From NCBI GenBank assembly GCA_050178135.1, contig JBFXGJ010000048.1, forward strand, positions 1 through 12,708: 12,708 nt of DNA, given 5' to 3'. Each line of letters starts with the position of its first letter. Positions within the stretch are counted from its first letter, which is position 1. Source of the stretch: UBA288 sp050178135 (GTDB lineage: Archaea; Halobacteriota; Methanomicrobia; Methanomicrobiales; Methanospirillaceae). This document shows positions 1-7,003 of the stretch, in pieces. The position numbers and the translations under genes are program-made. The notes beneath the pieces were generated by a model. It was not told the DNA's origin, ran no database searches, and saw nothing but the letters and a program-made list of their open reading frames with translations.

Positions 1-141
1 CCGTGCCGCGATATCTGGGACACCGTCGCCACGATGATACGCAGAGACAATATCCCCGGGATCATCAGCCGCCAGCTTCTGCATACACCCGGTCTTGTCG
101 GGTGTCAAGTAATTAGGAGACTCTACAGTTCCTGGCTGTAA
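1..141 (+). CDS. 3' end of an unrecognised gene entering from the left edge (partial)
   Basis: The plus-strand frame beginning at base 1 is open for 46 codons and ends at TAA 139-141. Its first 30 or so codons mostly end in G or C, as in the real genes of this window, which is the main reason to list it. The visible residues (beginning PCRDIWDTVATMIRRDN) match no family I recognise. The last few codons overlap the end of the IS481 remnant that begins at about 124, so the natural C-terminus may have been replaced when the IS sequence arrived. A competing reading on the minus strand (ATG at 84, running off the left edge, with a helix-turn-helix-like stretch) cannot be excluded. Low confidence. 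Confidence 0.3.
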   Translation, partial: PCRDIWDTVATMIRRDNIPGIISRQLLHTPGLVGCQVIRRLYSSWL

Positions 142-665
142 AGCGCGTCAGGACAGCCCGATTCGACGTGCCGTTCCAGATAACAGGGATCTGCCTTCTC
201 GATCAGGGCAGCCATTTCAGCCGAGAGGTCAACGGCGTTCTGGCAGTGCCGTTCTTCCCGTATGAGCAGACGGGCGTGCCGGGTGCCCATCCTATTGTCC
301 GCGAGGATCTTCTGTATGAGGACATGGCTAACCCGGATCTCATCTCGCGCCCGATAATCCGCGATCCGAATGCACCCCCAGGCAGGATGAACCCGGCTCA
401 GCCTGTGGAATCCGATTGACAACTTCGGGCGGTAGAGTCTGAGGATGCACGTGGTGTGCGGTCGACAGGTCCCGCACTCCAGCGTAAACGTCCGTCCGAA
501 ACCAATACTTCCACTCGTAGAGACTGTTCCGGTCCATCTCCTCCCCACGGCACGCCTATGAGTTATTCTCCAGGACTTCGACTAGCTGCAGGGCCGGGAG
601 ACGGTGACGGACCAGTGTCTCGTGCGTGTCTTTGATCGTCACATGAAACGTGCTCAGGGTCCTCG
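124..665 (-). pseudogene. IS481-family transposase, N-terminal half, decayed
   Basis: Read on the minus strand, this holds the first half of an IS481-family DDE transposase. It begins near 660 with STFHVTIKDTHETLVRHRL, continues through LQLVEVLENNS, hits an in-frame TAG (556-558, where the family usually has Glu in a VSEACR-like stretch), and goes on in the same frame as ACRGEEMDRNSLYEWK and HPQTLPPEVVNRI. A frameshift at about 400-415 moves it to another frame: HPAWGCIRIADY, IRVSHVLIQKIL, ALIEKADPCYLERHVES. It stops matching just after YSQE near 130, where the family continues into the catalytic core (QDTFFVG). So it has at least one nonsense mutation, one frameshift and a missing C-terminal half. 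Family assignment rests on remembered conserved blocks. No clear terminal inverted repeat was found. Confidence 0.8.
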
Positions 666-930
666 GCAACTGATGAAACAGTGGGAGATCACATGATTTA
701 GAGTACGGAATACATGTGACTATAATGAAAAATTCCGACAATCACAGTTTTTGTATCGATGAGCCTTATATGTGAAGCAAACGACTCATCAGACATCAAT
801 CCGAGAATCAGGATCCTCCGGGATGATTGGATATCGTGCCTTCTCGATCTGGATTCTGGTTTCGAACCATGTAATAATTGCTTGGAGAATGATTGAAAGT
901 GAGCGATGGATAGGGATCATTGATCATTCG
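666..930. promoter_or_regulatory. AT-rich upstream region of the flippase gene with two possible TATA boxes
   Basis: About 265 bases without a convincing gene. Two archaeal TATA-like boxes lie on the plus strand: CTATAATG near 719-726 and CTTATATG at 765-772. The first would place transcription start near 747 and permit the GTG at 772; the second would place it near 795 and favour the ATG at 889 or 931. Part of this stretch may be the outer end of the left IS481 remnant. Nothing else is recognised. Confidence 0.35.
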
Positions 931-2265
931 ATGACTGAGTCAACCCAATCTGGATCGAGGTACTCGTCCTTGAAGGAGCGGATCGTCATGTACCTTTCGG
1001 CCGATCCAATTCTTAAAGGAGTCCTGATCATCGGTAGCGGCACAGCTCTTTCACAGGTCTTAAAAGTAGTATTCGTTCCTATCCTCACGCGCATCTATCC
1101 GCCCACCATATACGGGACATTGGCCATCTTCACCTCGGTTTTATCAATCCTGATCGTATTGAGCACGTTTCGATATGACACCCCTGTGCCGATGGCGGAT
1201 ACCGACGAAGACGCGGAATACCTCATGATAATCTCTTTCTTGATCACAGGGGTGATGACTGTCGTTCTCCTTTTCGTTTTAATTGTGTTTGGAGACGTTA
1301 TCTCCATGAGCTTGAACCTAGAGTTCCTAGCACCCCATTTCTGGCTTCTCGGAGTTTACTTTTTGATTTTATCGACCTTCGGCATTGTAACCCACTGGAT
1401 TCTTCGGGATCGGGCGTACGGGCAGATCGCACGAGCAGGGGTCTCCCAGAGCGTGTCAGGTTCGGTGTGTAAAATTGCGCTGGGTATTCTTGGATTTGGA
1501 TCCTTTGGCTTGATCTTCGGTGAATTATTAGCACTGGTGGTCGGGATTGGTGTCCTCGGGGGAGCAATCATCCCACGATTGATAGCAAGGACTCGGAACC
1601 TGCAGAAAGGAAAAATTATCAGTGTTGCCCTCGGTTTCAAACAATTTCCTATCTTTTCTGTCCCTTCTGGACTGATCAACGAGTTGTCCTTACAAGCACC
1701 GACGCTTCTGATCTCGATGTTATTCGGTTTTGAGATTGTTGGTTTTTTTTCCCTGAGTTACTCTCTGCTGGTGATGCCGATATCGCTTATATCGAGCTCG
1801 ATAGCACAGGTCTTCTATGGTGAGAGCTCAGAGTTACTAAGGACGAAATCACAGGAGATTCTCAGTCTCTATAGGAAGACAACACGAAGATTGTTAATGT
1901 TTGGAACCCCCGTCATTGTCATAGCTGCCATCGTTTTCCCTGTCATCTTTCCGATGGTCTTCGGAAGTGCCTGGAAAGACGCGGGCATTTTTATTGTTCC
2001 CCTCAGTATTATGGTTCTCGCCCAGTTCGTCGTCTCATCGACAAATCGGCTCGAAGTATATGGGTACAATAATTGGGAACTAGCCTGGGACGCTAGTCGC
2101 ACCCTGCTCGTCGTAGGGGGGTTTTACCTATCCTATACCATGGGTTTGGAAGCTGTCCCCACTATCTATGTTTACTCACTCATCATGACGTTGATGTATG
2201 TCGTCTGTTATATCCTCAACATTCGTGCCATTATTGGAGTACAAAAAAAGATGCGTAACCTGTGA
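931..2265 (+). CDS. Wzx-type polysaccharide flippase (oligosaccharide/teichoic-acid export family)
   Basis: A 444-residue multi-pass membrane protein of the polysaccharide biosynthesis (MATE-like/MOP) superfamily. These proteins move lipid-linked oligosaccharides across the cytoplasmic membrane for surface polysaccharide or glycoprotein assembly. Near the N-terminus, ADPILKGVLIIGSGTALSQ followed by PILTRIYPPTIYGTLAIF is the typical first-helix region (R-x-Y-P...YG). About 12 hydrophobic stretches follow, with a late IRAIIGVQKK tail. The frame is open from GTG 772, with ATGs at 889 and 931. I chose 931 because residues before it look non-homologous and the resulting length suits the family; 772 would give 497 residues. 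Base composition is clearly AT-richer than the operons to the right, and IS481 remnants lie on both sides, suggesting transfer. No glycosyltransferase is visible nearby, so the substrate is unknown. Confidence 0.85.
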   Translation: MTESTQSGSRYSSLKERIVMYLSADPILKGVLIIGSGTALSQVLKVVFVPILTRIYPPTIYGTLAIFTSVLSILIVLSTFRYDTPVPMADTDEDAEYLMIISFLITGVMTVVLLFVLIVFGDVISMSLNLEFLAPHFWLLGVYFLILSTFGIVTHWILRDRAYGQIARAGVSQSVSGSVCKIALGILGFGSFGLIFGELLALVVGIGVLGGAIIPRLIARTRNLQKGKIISVALGFKQFPIFSVPSGLINELSLQAPTLLISMLFGFEIVGFFSLSYSLLVMPISLISSSIAQVFYGESSELLRTKSQEILSLYRKTTRRLLMFGTPVIVIAAIVFPVIFPMVFGSAWKDAGIFIVPLSIMVLAQFVVSSTNRLEVYGYNNWELAWDASRTLLVVGGFYLSYTMGLEAVPTIYVYSLIMTLMYVVCYILNIRAIIGVQKKMRNL

Positions 2266-2447
2266 TCGAACTCGGCAGGTCATGGTTAGTCGATTCAGCG
2301 AAAACCACCCGTATTTGTCAGAGGCGGGAGCGCCAAAAACCAGCTCGCTTTCTGGTGTCATTTTGTTGTAAATTCGGTTTTTTAAAAGAAGTAAATCGGC
2401 ACCTGTGAATTGCCCGGCCCATCATTGTTTATTTATATACGTAATTT
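2266..2447. terminator. AT-rich spacer with possible T-run terminator after the flippase
   Basis: A short noncoding stretch between the flippase stop and the end of the right IS481 remnant. A T6 run at 2378-2383 on the plus strand, after an AT-rich stretch, is a plausible archaeal terminator. TTTATATAC at about 2431-2439 resembles a TATA box but could equally be part of the IS end. No gene seen. Confidence 0.3.
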
Positions 2448-2940
2448 TCATGTCTCACTTTTATGCAGGTACTGCCGGATAGTCTCAATCGGTAGGCAAC
2501 CGCATTTCCGACATTCGAGATGAGGTCGCCTAGTATTGTGAACTCGAGCCATCGAACGAGGGGTTCACCTATGCATTGCCAGATTCGTAGAACGTCTCCC
2601 TGAACGCAGTGTGAAAGAACTCGTTTAGGACTGTTCTGTTGAACCGTTCGACAAATCCGTTTGTTTGGGGCGATCGGACCTTCGTAGGTCGATGGTCGAT
2701 CTCATTGAGGGCGAGATGGAGTTCTTAGGACTGGAATGCTCACTCACAGAACACCGTACTAAGGGCCAAACGGACTGCCTGGACTATGAGTCCTCGGTTG
2801 CGGTAGAATGAGAGGACGTTGATTAAGAGGGCGGGGGCCGTCCATTCCGGAAGTTTCCGTGTATGCAAGAACCGGAAGGCAAACGGTACGATGGGATCTA
2901 CCTCCGTATCGGGACCGCACGACCGGTTTCGGTGAAGAGA
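2448..2940 (-). pseudogene. IS481-family transposase, C-terminal half, decayed
   Basis: On the minus strand this encodes the catalytic second half of an IS481-family transposase. From about 2890 downward it reads FAFRFLHTRKLPEW, LSFYRNRGLIVQAV, VFCE, an in-frame TGA, a TAA, then LHLALNEIDHRPTKV and RSPQTNGFVERFNRT, the conserved block around the last catalytic Glu, followed by VLNEFFHTAFRETFYES. Frame changes then lead to RPHLECRKCG and LPIETIRQYLHKSET, ending at TGA 2448-2450, which matches the usual family C-terminus. It has at least two nonsense mutations and further frameshifts, so it cannot make active transposase. The part corresponding to the first half of the protein is absent upstream (above 2940), where a DUF58-like reading frame begins instead. 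Confidence 0.85.
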
Positions 2941-3022
2941 TACTGAGAGCGGGATTGAGATCCGAGCTGGTAGAACCGGCGATAGATCCGAAATTAAAAG
3001 ACCGCTTCTCACGGCAGCGGTC

Positions 3023-3454
3023 GTGAACGCTGCCGAGGTGGTCGCAAGGCGACTCCACGACCGGAACATCCCCGCCCAGGTCCGGTTGCTCGATCCCAAT
3101 GAGGAGACCATGTCTGTTCTGGTCTACCGGGGTCGCGACCCGATCTTCCTCCGGCAGCGGCTCCGCAACGCCGAAGACGGCGATACACCCTACTCCCACA
3201 CCCTGGCACAGGCCCTCCGCTGGACCATCGCCGCGGACCCCTCCCGCTTTGAACGGGAACTGGCGACGATCCTCGCCGCTTCCGTCCACCGGGAGGTAGT
3301 CGTCTATTCGATCGCAGCCGGCGATTACAGCCACCTCAACCTGCTCGCCGCAGCAGTTCGCCGCCAGGGCCGGCGCCTGTGCCTCCGCGTATCCGACCCC
3401 CGGCGGGACGTGATCCGGGGGCTCGGCCGGTACGGTCGCGTGGAGGCGCTCTGA
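3023..3454 (+). CDS. C-terminal part of a DUF58-type (von Willebrand-like) protein, probably 5'-truncated
   Basis: A 143-residue reading frame from GTG 3023. The frame is open further back to about 2936, and residues before the GTG (RAGRTGDRSEIKRPLL) join smoothly to what follows, so the gene is probably the remaining 3' part of a longer one cut off by the IS481 remnant ending near 2940. The fold suggested is the C-terminal half of a DUF58/vWA-like domain: a helix AAEVVARRLHDR, a stretch LRQRLRNAEDGD, then an alternating strand-helix REVVVYSIAAGDYSHLNLLAAAV and RRLCLRVSDP. DUF58 genes commonly sit with MoxR ATPases and small membrane proteins, and here two membrane-protein genes follow with a 1-nt overlap (TGATG). 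No MoxR gene is in view. The DUF58 assignment is an inference from pattern and context. The metal-binding N-terminal part is missing, so function is doubtful. Confidence 0.55.
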   Translation: MNAAEVVARRLHDRNIPAQVRLLDPNEETMSVLVYRGRDPIFLRQRLRNAEDGDTPYSHTLAQALRWTIAADPSRFERELATILAASVHREVVVYSIAAGDYSHLNLLAAAVRRQGRRLCLRVSDPRRDVIRGLGRYGRVEAL

Positions 3455-3897
3455 TGGACGGGCTGGGTAAAGTCCTGGTGGTTGTATTCGGCCTCGCCGC
3501 AGTCATTACCTGGCTCGTTTCCGGCGTCGACAGAGGTGTCCCCATCCTTTCCACCCTGCTCGCGGCAGCCACCATCGTCGCAGCGGTGTCGGGATTCGGG
3601 AGACCGTACCTGGCCCTCGCGCTCGGGGAGGCCTGCGCGGTCGCCCTTGGGCTGGCGACCCCCGTCCTCGGGATCCTGGTCCAGCCGGCAATCGCCGCCC
3701 TCGTGGCCAGCACGGACGATATTCATGGATTCCTGGCCGTGTCCGTCGTGATGATTGCTGCGAGCGGTACCATCCTATTTCTTCGCCACACCCTGGTCCC
3801 CCTCCTCGCCCTGATCGGGATTGTGGTCTTGGTCGCGCTCGGGGTCCTCGGGGTTGAAACCTGGATTCGACGACGTCTCGCTGGAGGCACAGCATGA
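3454..3897 (+). CDS. small polytopic membrane protein of a DUF58-associated operon (DUF7519-like?)
   Basis: A 147-residue hydrophobic protein. The ATG at 3454 overlaps the preceding stop (TGATG), which decides the start and implies translational coupling; a longer in-frame start at 3379 would lie inside the upstream gene. Five or six membrane segments are visible: VLVVVFGLAAVITWLVS near residues 6-22, a pair around ILSTLLAAATIVAAVSGF and the following ALA-rich stretch, FLAVSVVMIAASGTILFL, and LVPLLALIGIVVLVALGVLG near the end, followed by a basic tail (WIRRRL). No catalytic motif is seen. In haloarchaea, membrane proteins called DUF7519 occupy the equivalent position beside DUF58 genes; membership here is a guess. 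It likely forms a membrane complex with its operon partners. It overlaps the next gene by 4 nt (ATGA). Confidence 0.75.
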   Translation: MDGLGKVLVVVFGLAAVITWLVSGVDRGVPILSTLLAAATIVAAVSGFGRPYLALALGEACAVALGLATPVLGILVQPAIAALVASTDDIHGFLAVSVVMIAASGTILFLRHTLVPLLALIGIVVLVALGVLGVETWIRRRLAGGTA

Positions 3898-4649
3898 AGT
3901 ACGACACAATCACTCTCGGTGGAGGCATGCTGATCGGCACGGCAGCCCTCCTGCTCCTGGTCGCCGCCCTGACCGGTCGGGGAGACATGACGAGCGCGAC
4001 CCTCGTCCTGGTCGGGGTCGGGACGTTCGTCGGCGGCGTCATCCTGCTGACCCAGTACCGTGGGAACCCCGTCCCCCCGTGGGTGGCGGGGCTCGCGATC
4101 GCGCAGCCGGTGATCGACCTGGCACGCCTCTGCGCCGATCTCGGCCTGCAGGGCAACGCCCACATAGTCAACGGGGACGATGGGTTGGTCCAGCTCGTCC
4201 CGGTCGCCGAGACCCCGCCGACACTCCCAGCCGACGACTACTCGTTCATCGGCGAGGAGCACGGCGGGGGTGTGCTCCTGGTCCCGACCGGCCGGCTCCT
4301 CTTCGAACGGCTGGTGCAGGCGCATGGCCTCGTCGTCCCCACCGATCTGGATGGGATCTGCACAGCGATTCGCGAGGTGGGGAGAGACGCGCTCGAGGTC
4401 GCCGACCGGGTCGAGGCCAACCCCGAGGGCGAGGGGATCGTGGTCCGGATGGCCGGCTACCGGCTCTACGAAGAGTGTCGGGAAATCCGCGCCGCCTCCC
4501 CGCGGTGCTGCACCATGATCGCCTGCCCGGTCTGCAGCCTCTACGCCTGCATGGTCGCATCCGGCCTCAACCGCACCTGCGTGATCGAACACATGTCGAC
4601 CGACGATGGGGATCGGTCGGTTCGGCTGGTGATCCGGACCCTACCCTGA
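3894..4649 (+). CDS. membrane-anchored protein with a seven-cysteine C-terminal cluster (DUF7982-like?)
   Basis: A 251-residue protein starting at ATG 3894, which overlaps the previous stop by 4 nt. Two N-terminal membrane segments (about residues 9-27 and 34-53) are followed by a soluble domain of roughly 190 residues, presumably cytoplasmic because the connecting region after the second helix contains QYRGNPVPPW. The domain has alternating acidic and hydrophobic stretches and, at residues 195-229, seven cysteines (195, 205, 206, 211, 214, 219, 229) including a C-P-V-C pair, suggesting a metal or Fe-S site. I do not recognise an enzyme. Haloarchaeal and methanogen proteins of similar layout beside DUF58 genes exist (possibly DUF7982), but this is from memory. 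Its end overlaps the convergent DUF1616 gene by 9 nt. Confidence 0.75.
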   Translation: MKYDTITLGGGMLIGTAALLLLVAALTGRGDMTSATLVLVGVGTFVGGVILLTQYRGNPVPPWVAGLAIAQPVIDLARLCADLGLQGNAHIVNGDDGLVQLVPVAETPPTLPADDYSFIGEEHGGGVLLVPTGRLLFERLVQAHGLVVPTDLDGICTAIREVGRDALEVADRVEANPEGEGIVVRMAGYRLYEECREIRAASPRCCTMIACPVCSLYACMVASGLNRTCVIEHMSTDDGDRSVRLVIRTLP

Positions 4650-5618
4650 GCGGAGCTTCAGCCAGATGTGCAGGTCCCGGTCGCTCGCCTCGATCCGGGC
4701 CTGCCCGGTGACGTCATCGCCTGGAACCGTCTCGTTGAAGAGCAGGAACTGGAGCTTGTTGTACCCGGCGTCCGGGACCGCGAAGTCCACGCGCCGCTCC
4801 CCGGTCTGGTTGTGCGGGATCGTCACCGAGTACCGGTCGAGGAGGTGCATCCGGTCGATCGTCGAGGTGTTCGTGGAGAGGTCATAGGTCTGGTTCACCG
4901 CGTGGGTTTCGACCGTGTACGTGACGTTGCGGTACTCGTGGTTGGACACGCCGACCGTGACCCACTGGGACGTGTTCGGGGCGAACGCGGTCGGGTAATC
5001 CGCCGCCTTGCCTTCGGCGCCGAGAATGTAGAACTCGGTGAAGTGTTCGCCTTCCTTGGGGACCGCGATCACGAAAAGGGTCGTTCCCACCGCCGCCACG
5101 ATCGAGATGACGAGCAGGACGGAGAGCGCGCGGTCGAGCGGTCCCTGGCCCTCCTCGAAGAGTTCGCTCTGTGCAGAGACGAGCACCTCGCGAAGCGGGA
5201 CGACGAGGCGCTCCTCCTCCGGGATGAGGAGCCGGCGGTAGGTCGCGATCGCCGCCATCACCAGGCAAAACCCGGCGATGGAGATGAGAACCGGGTCGAG
5301 ACGGATCCCCCAGGGGGTGTAGTTGAGTACGAGCCCGATCAGGGGAACGACCGCGATCGAGAGGCCGAAGGAGAGGGCGACCCGCTCGATCCAGTCGATC
5401 TCGTCGTTTTGGGGAAAGAGGGCGGCGATTAAAAGATAGCCGGGAATGAAGAGGACCGTTGGAAGGCCGGCGAGTACGCGCAGAGGGGTCTGGTTCACCA
5501 CCGGGATCCAGACCGCCCCGAGGGTGAAGAGCACCCAGGCGATCGCCACCACGAGGTCGGACGGTGGGCGTATCGACCGATAGAGGTCCTGAAGCAGTGA
5601 CGTGGACGAAACCGGCAC
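4641..5618 (-). CDS. DUF1616 family membrane protein
   Basis: A 325-residue archaeal membrane protein. The start is GTG at 5618, chosen because GAGGAGG lies just upstream and homologous-looking sequence (LLQDLYRSIRPPSDLVVA) begins there; the frame runs open much further back (to 6254) but that part is compositionally out-of-frame sequence. Four membrane helices fill about residues 20-125 (including FIPGYLLIAALFP), a basic cytoplasmic loop (RRLLIPEEER) follows, then a fifth helix near 165-185 and an outer domain beginning FTEFYILGAEGKAADYP, the motif most typical of DUF1616. The outer domain holds six N-x-S/T sequons. DUF1616 proteins are of unknown function and often occur near cell-surface and glycosylation genes. 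Its 3' end overlaps the plus-strand gene at 4649. A TATA box sits about 40 nt upstream of the start. Confidence 0.88.
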   Translation of the reverse strand: MPVSSTSLLQDLYRSIRPPSDLVVAIAWVLFTLGAVWIPVVNQTPLRVLAGLPTVLFIPGYLLIAALFPQNDEIDWIERVALSFGLSIAVVPLIGLVLNYTPWGIRLDPVLISIAGFCLVMAAIATYRRLLIPEEERLVVPLREVLVSAQSELFEEGQGPLDRALSVLLVISIVAAVGTTLFVIAVPKEGEHFTEFYILGAEGKAADYPTAFAPNTSQWVTVGVSNHEYRNVTYTVETHAVNQTYDLSTNTSTIDRMHLLDRYSVTIPHNQTGERRVDFAVPDAGYNKLQFLLFNETVPGDDVTGQARIEASDRDLHIWLKLRSG

Positions 5619-5657
5619 GAATCCTCCTCTCGCTGGAGGGAGTGTTGGGGGGACGAG

Positions 5658-5663
5658 TATATG
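5658..5663 (-). promoter_or_regulatory. TATA box of the DUF1616 gene
   Basis: On the minus strand CTCATATACTC lies about 40 nt before the GTG at 5618. With the usual 25-nt spacing, transcription would start near 5635, giving a leader of about 17 nt that still includes the GAGGAGG ribosome site. Confidence 0.5.
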
Positions 5664-5665
5664 AG

Positions 5666-6087
5666 CCCGATCGGTTGAGACGACGAACGTGAAAGGGCCC
5701 GACTGACGGGAGCGTGGTCCGCACGGATCGTCGTCGACGGAAGTCATGCCCGAATCAGAGACCCGTTCGCGAGCCACCGGTCGCCCACGGATCCAACGCG
5801 ATGGTCCGTCGTGACACCGCTGGACCCCGGCGTGCAGATGAGCACCCCCGGCGTTCTCGTTCGGACTATCCATCGGCCGTTGCGTGACCGGGTCGCCGGC
5901 AGTCGAGACGAGACTCCGTCGTCCCAAGCCCCGAACTCCCCCATCCACGGGGTCGAGCAACTCTCGGTTCCTCGGCGGTCGAACGCACCCACGTATCCGG
6001 AGGGACGGAGAAGCCCCCTGAAAGAACACGTTGGGGGCACCCGGGGTTCGGAACGGTAATGAACACCCACGTACACAGGGAAACACC
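5666..6087. other. gene-free stretch between the DUF1616 gene and the importer operon
   Basis: About 420 bases of GC-rich sequence separating divergent genes. Short open frames exist on both strands but their residue composition (Arg/Pro/Ser/Gly-rich) looks like chance reading of GC-rich DNA. No clear TATA box was found within 100 nt of the importer start at 6088, so its promoter may lie further upstream with a long leader. No strong hairpin or riboswitch motif was recognised. Confidence 0.4.
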
Positions 6088-6993
6088 ATGAGCAGACGCG
6101 CAATTTGTGCCGTGATCATCCTCCTCGGGGTATCGCTTCTCGTCGCCGGGTGCCTCCAATCGGCGGGAGACAGCGGTACGCACTCCTCGAAGAGTGTCGT
6201 TATCGGGGCCATGCCGTTTAACGAGCAGTACATCCTCAGCGAGATGCTGGCCATTCTTCTTGAGCAGGAGGGTTTCGATGTCGAGGTTCGGTCCGGCCTC
6301 CAGAACAGCGTCCTCTACGAGGGGGTGAAGGGGGGGCAGGTCGACGCCTACGTGGAGTACACGAGCGCTGCTCTCTTCCTGGTCCCCAACGGGACGAAGC
6401 CCGACAGTTTCGACACCGACGCCGTGTTCGAGGCTGTCCGCCGAGGGACCGAGGCCGACGGGGTGATGCTCGTCGGGCGGACCGGGTTCAGAAACGACAA
6501 CCAGGTCGCGGTCCCGTCTGCATGGGCCGCCGCCCGGAATGTCACCCGGCTCTCCGACCTTGCACCGTATGCCGCGGAGATGACCTTCGGCAGTGACCTC
6601 GTCTTCGCCGACGCCGAGGACGGGCTGCCCCTCCTCGAAGCGACCTATGGCTACCGGTTCGGGGACGTCAGGCGCATGGACCCGGCATTGACCTTCGAGG
6701 CGATCCGCACGGGACAGGTCGACGCGATCGTGACCTACACCACGGACGGACGGATCGACCTCTTCAACCTGACCGTGCTCGAGGATGACCGGGGCGGTCT
6801 CCCCCCGTACGAGGCCATGCTCCTCGTCACGTCTTCCCGGGCAAACGACCCGCGCTTCACAATGGCGGTCGGGAAGCTGGTGGGAGCGATCACCTCGGAG
6901 GACATGCGCCGGATGAACGCGGCGTTCGACAGCGAGAAACGGGACGCACAGGAGATTGCACGGGAGTTCCTCGTGTCGCGTAGCCTGGCCTGA
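6088..6993 (+). CDS. osmoprotectant ABC transporter substrate-binding lipoprotein (OpuC/ProX type)
   Basis: A 301-residue extracytoplasmic binding protein for quaternary-amine compatible solutes such as glycine betaine or choline. The ATG at 6088 is followed by a signal peptide and lipobox (LLVAGC, Cys22), so the mature protein is probably lipid-anchored; longer in-frame starts would bury this signal. The mature part begins VVIGAMPFNEQYILSEML and continues LEQEGFDVEVRSGLQNSVLYEG, then GQVDAYVEYTSAAL, close to the family's D-x-Y-x-EYTG-T block but with Ser-Ala in place of Gly-Thr. Later blocks are GFRNDNQVAVPSAW, EDGLPLLEATYGYRF, IRTGQVDAIVTYTTDGRI and LPPYEAMLLV, all standard for OpuAC-type (PF04069) proteins. 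It is the first gene of a four-gene operon; the ATPase starts 10 nt after its stop. The exact ligand cannot be read from sequence. Confidence 0.9.
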   Translation: MSRRAICAVIILLGVSLLVAGCLQSAGDSGTHSSKSVVIGAMPFNEQYILSEMLAILLEQEGFDVEVRSGLQNSVLYEGVKGGQVDAYVEYTSAALFLVPNGTKPDSFDTDAVFEAVRRGTEADGVMLVGRTGFRNDNQVAVPSAWAAARNVTRLSDLAPYAAEMTFGSDLVFADAEDGLPLLEATYGYRFGDVRRMDPALTFEAIRTGQVDAIVTYTTDGRIDLFNLTVLEDDRGGLPPYEAMLLVTSSRANDPRFTMAVGKLVGAITSEDMRRMNAAFDSEKRDAQEIAREFLVSRSLA

Positions 6994-7003
6994 GGAGGCG
7001 TTG

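Noticed and set aside
1..84. Minus-strand frame from ATG 84 off the left edge, with a helix-turn-helix-like stretch (IVSAYHRGDGVPDIAAR)
   Set aside because: Only 28 codons visible; the plus-strand frame over the same bases has stronger G/C-ending codons. Not enough to call a gene.
556..558. TAG codon in the transposase remnant read as possible pyrrolysine
   Set aside because: The gene also has a frameshift and lacks half its length; the companion fragment has TGA and TAA stops, so simple decay explains it.
3723..4592. Long minus-strand open frame of 289 codons and others opposite the DUF58-type operon
   Set aside because: Shadow of the GC-rich plus-strand genes, with His/Asp/Arg-rich translation and no membrane or domain signature.
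5619..6254. Upstream extension of the DUF1616 reading frame
   Set aside because: The strong GAGGAGG-GTG start at 5618 and the family-like N-terminus show that the extra 211 codons are not part of the protein.
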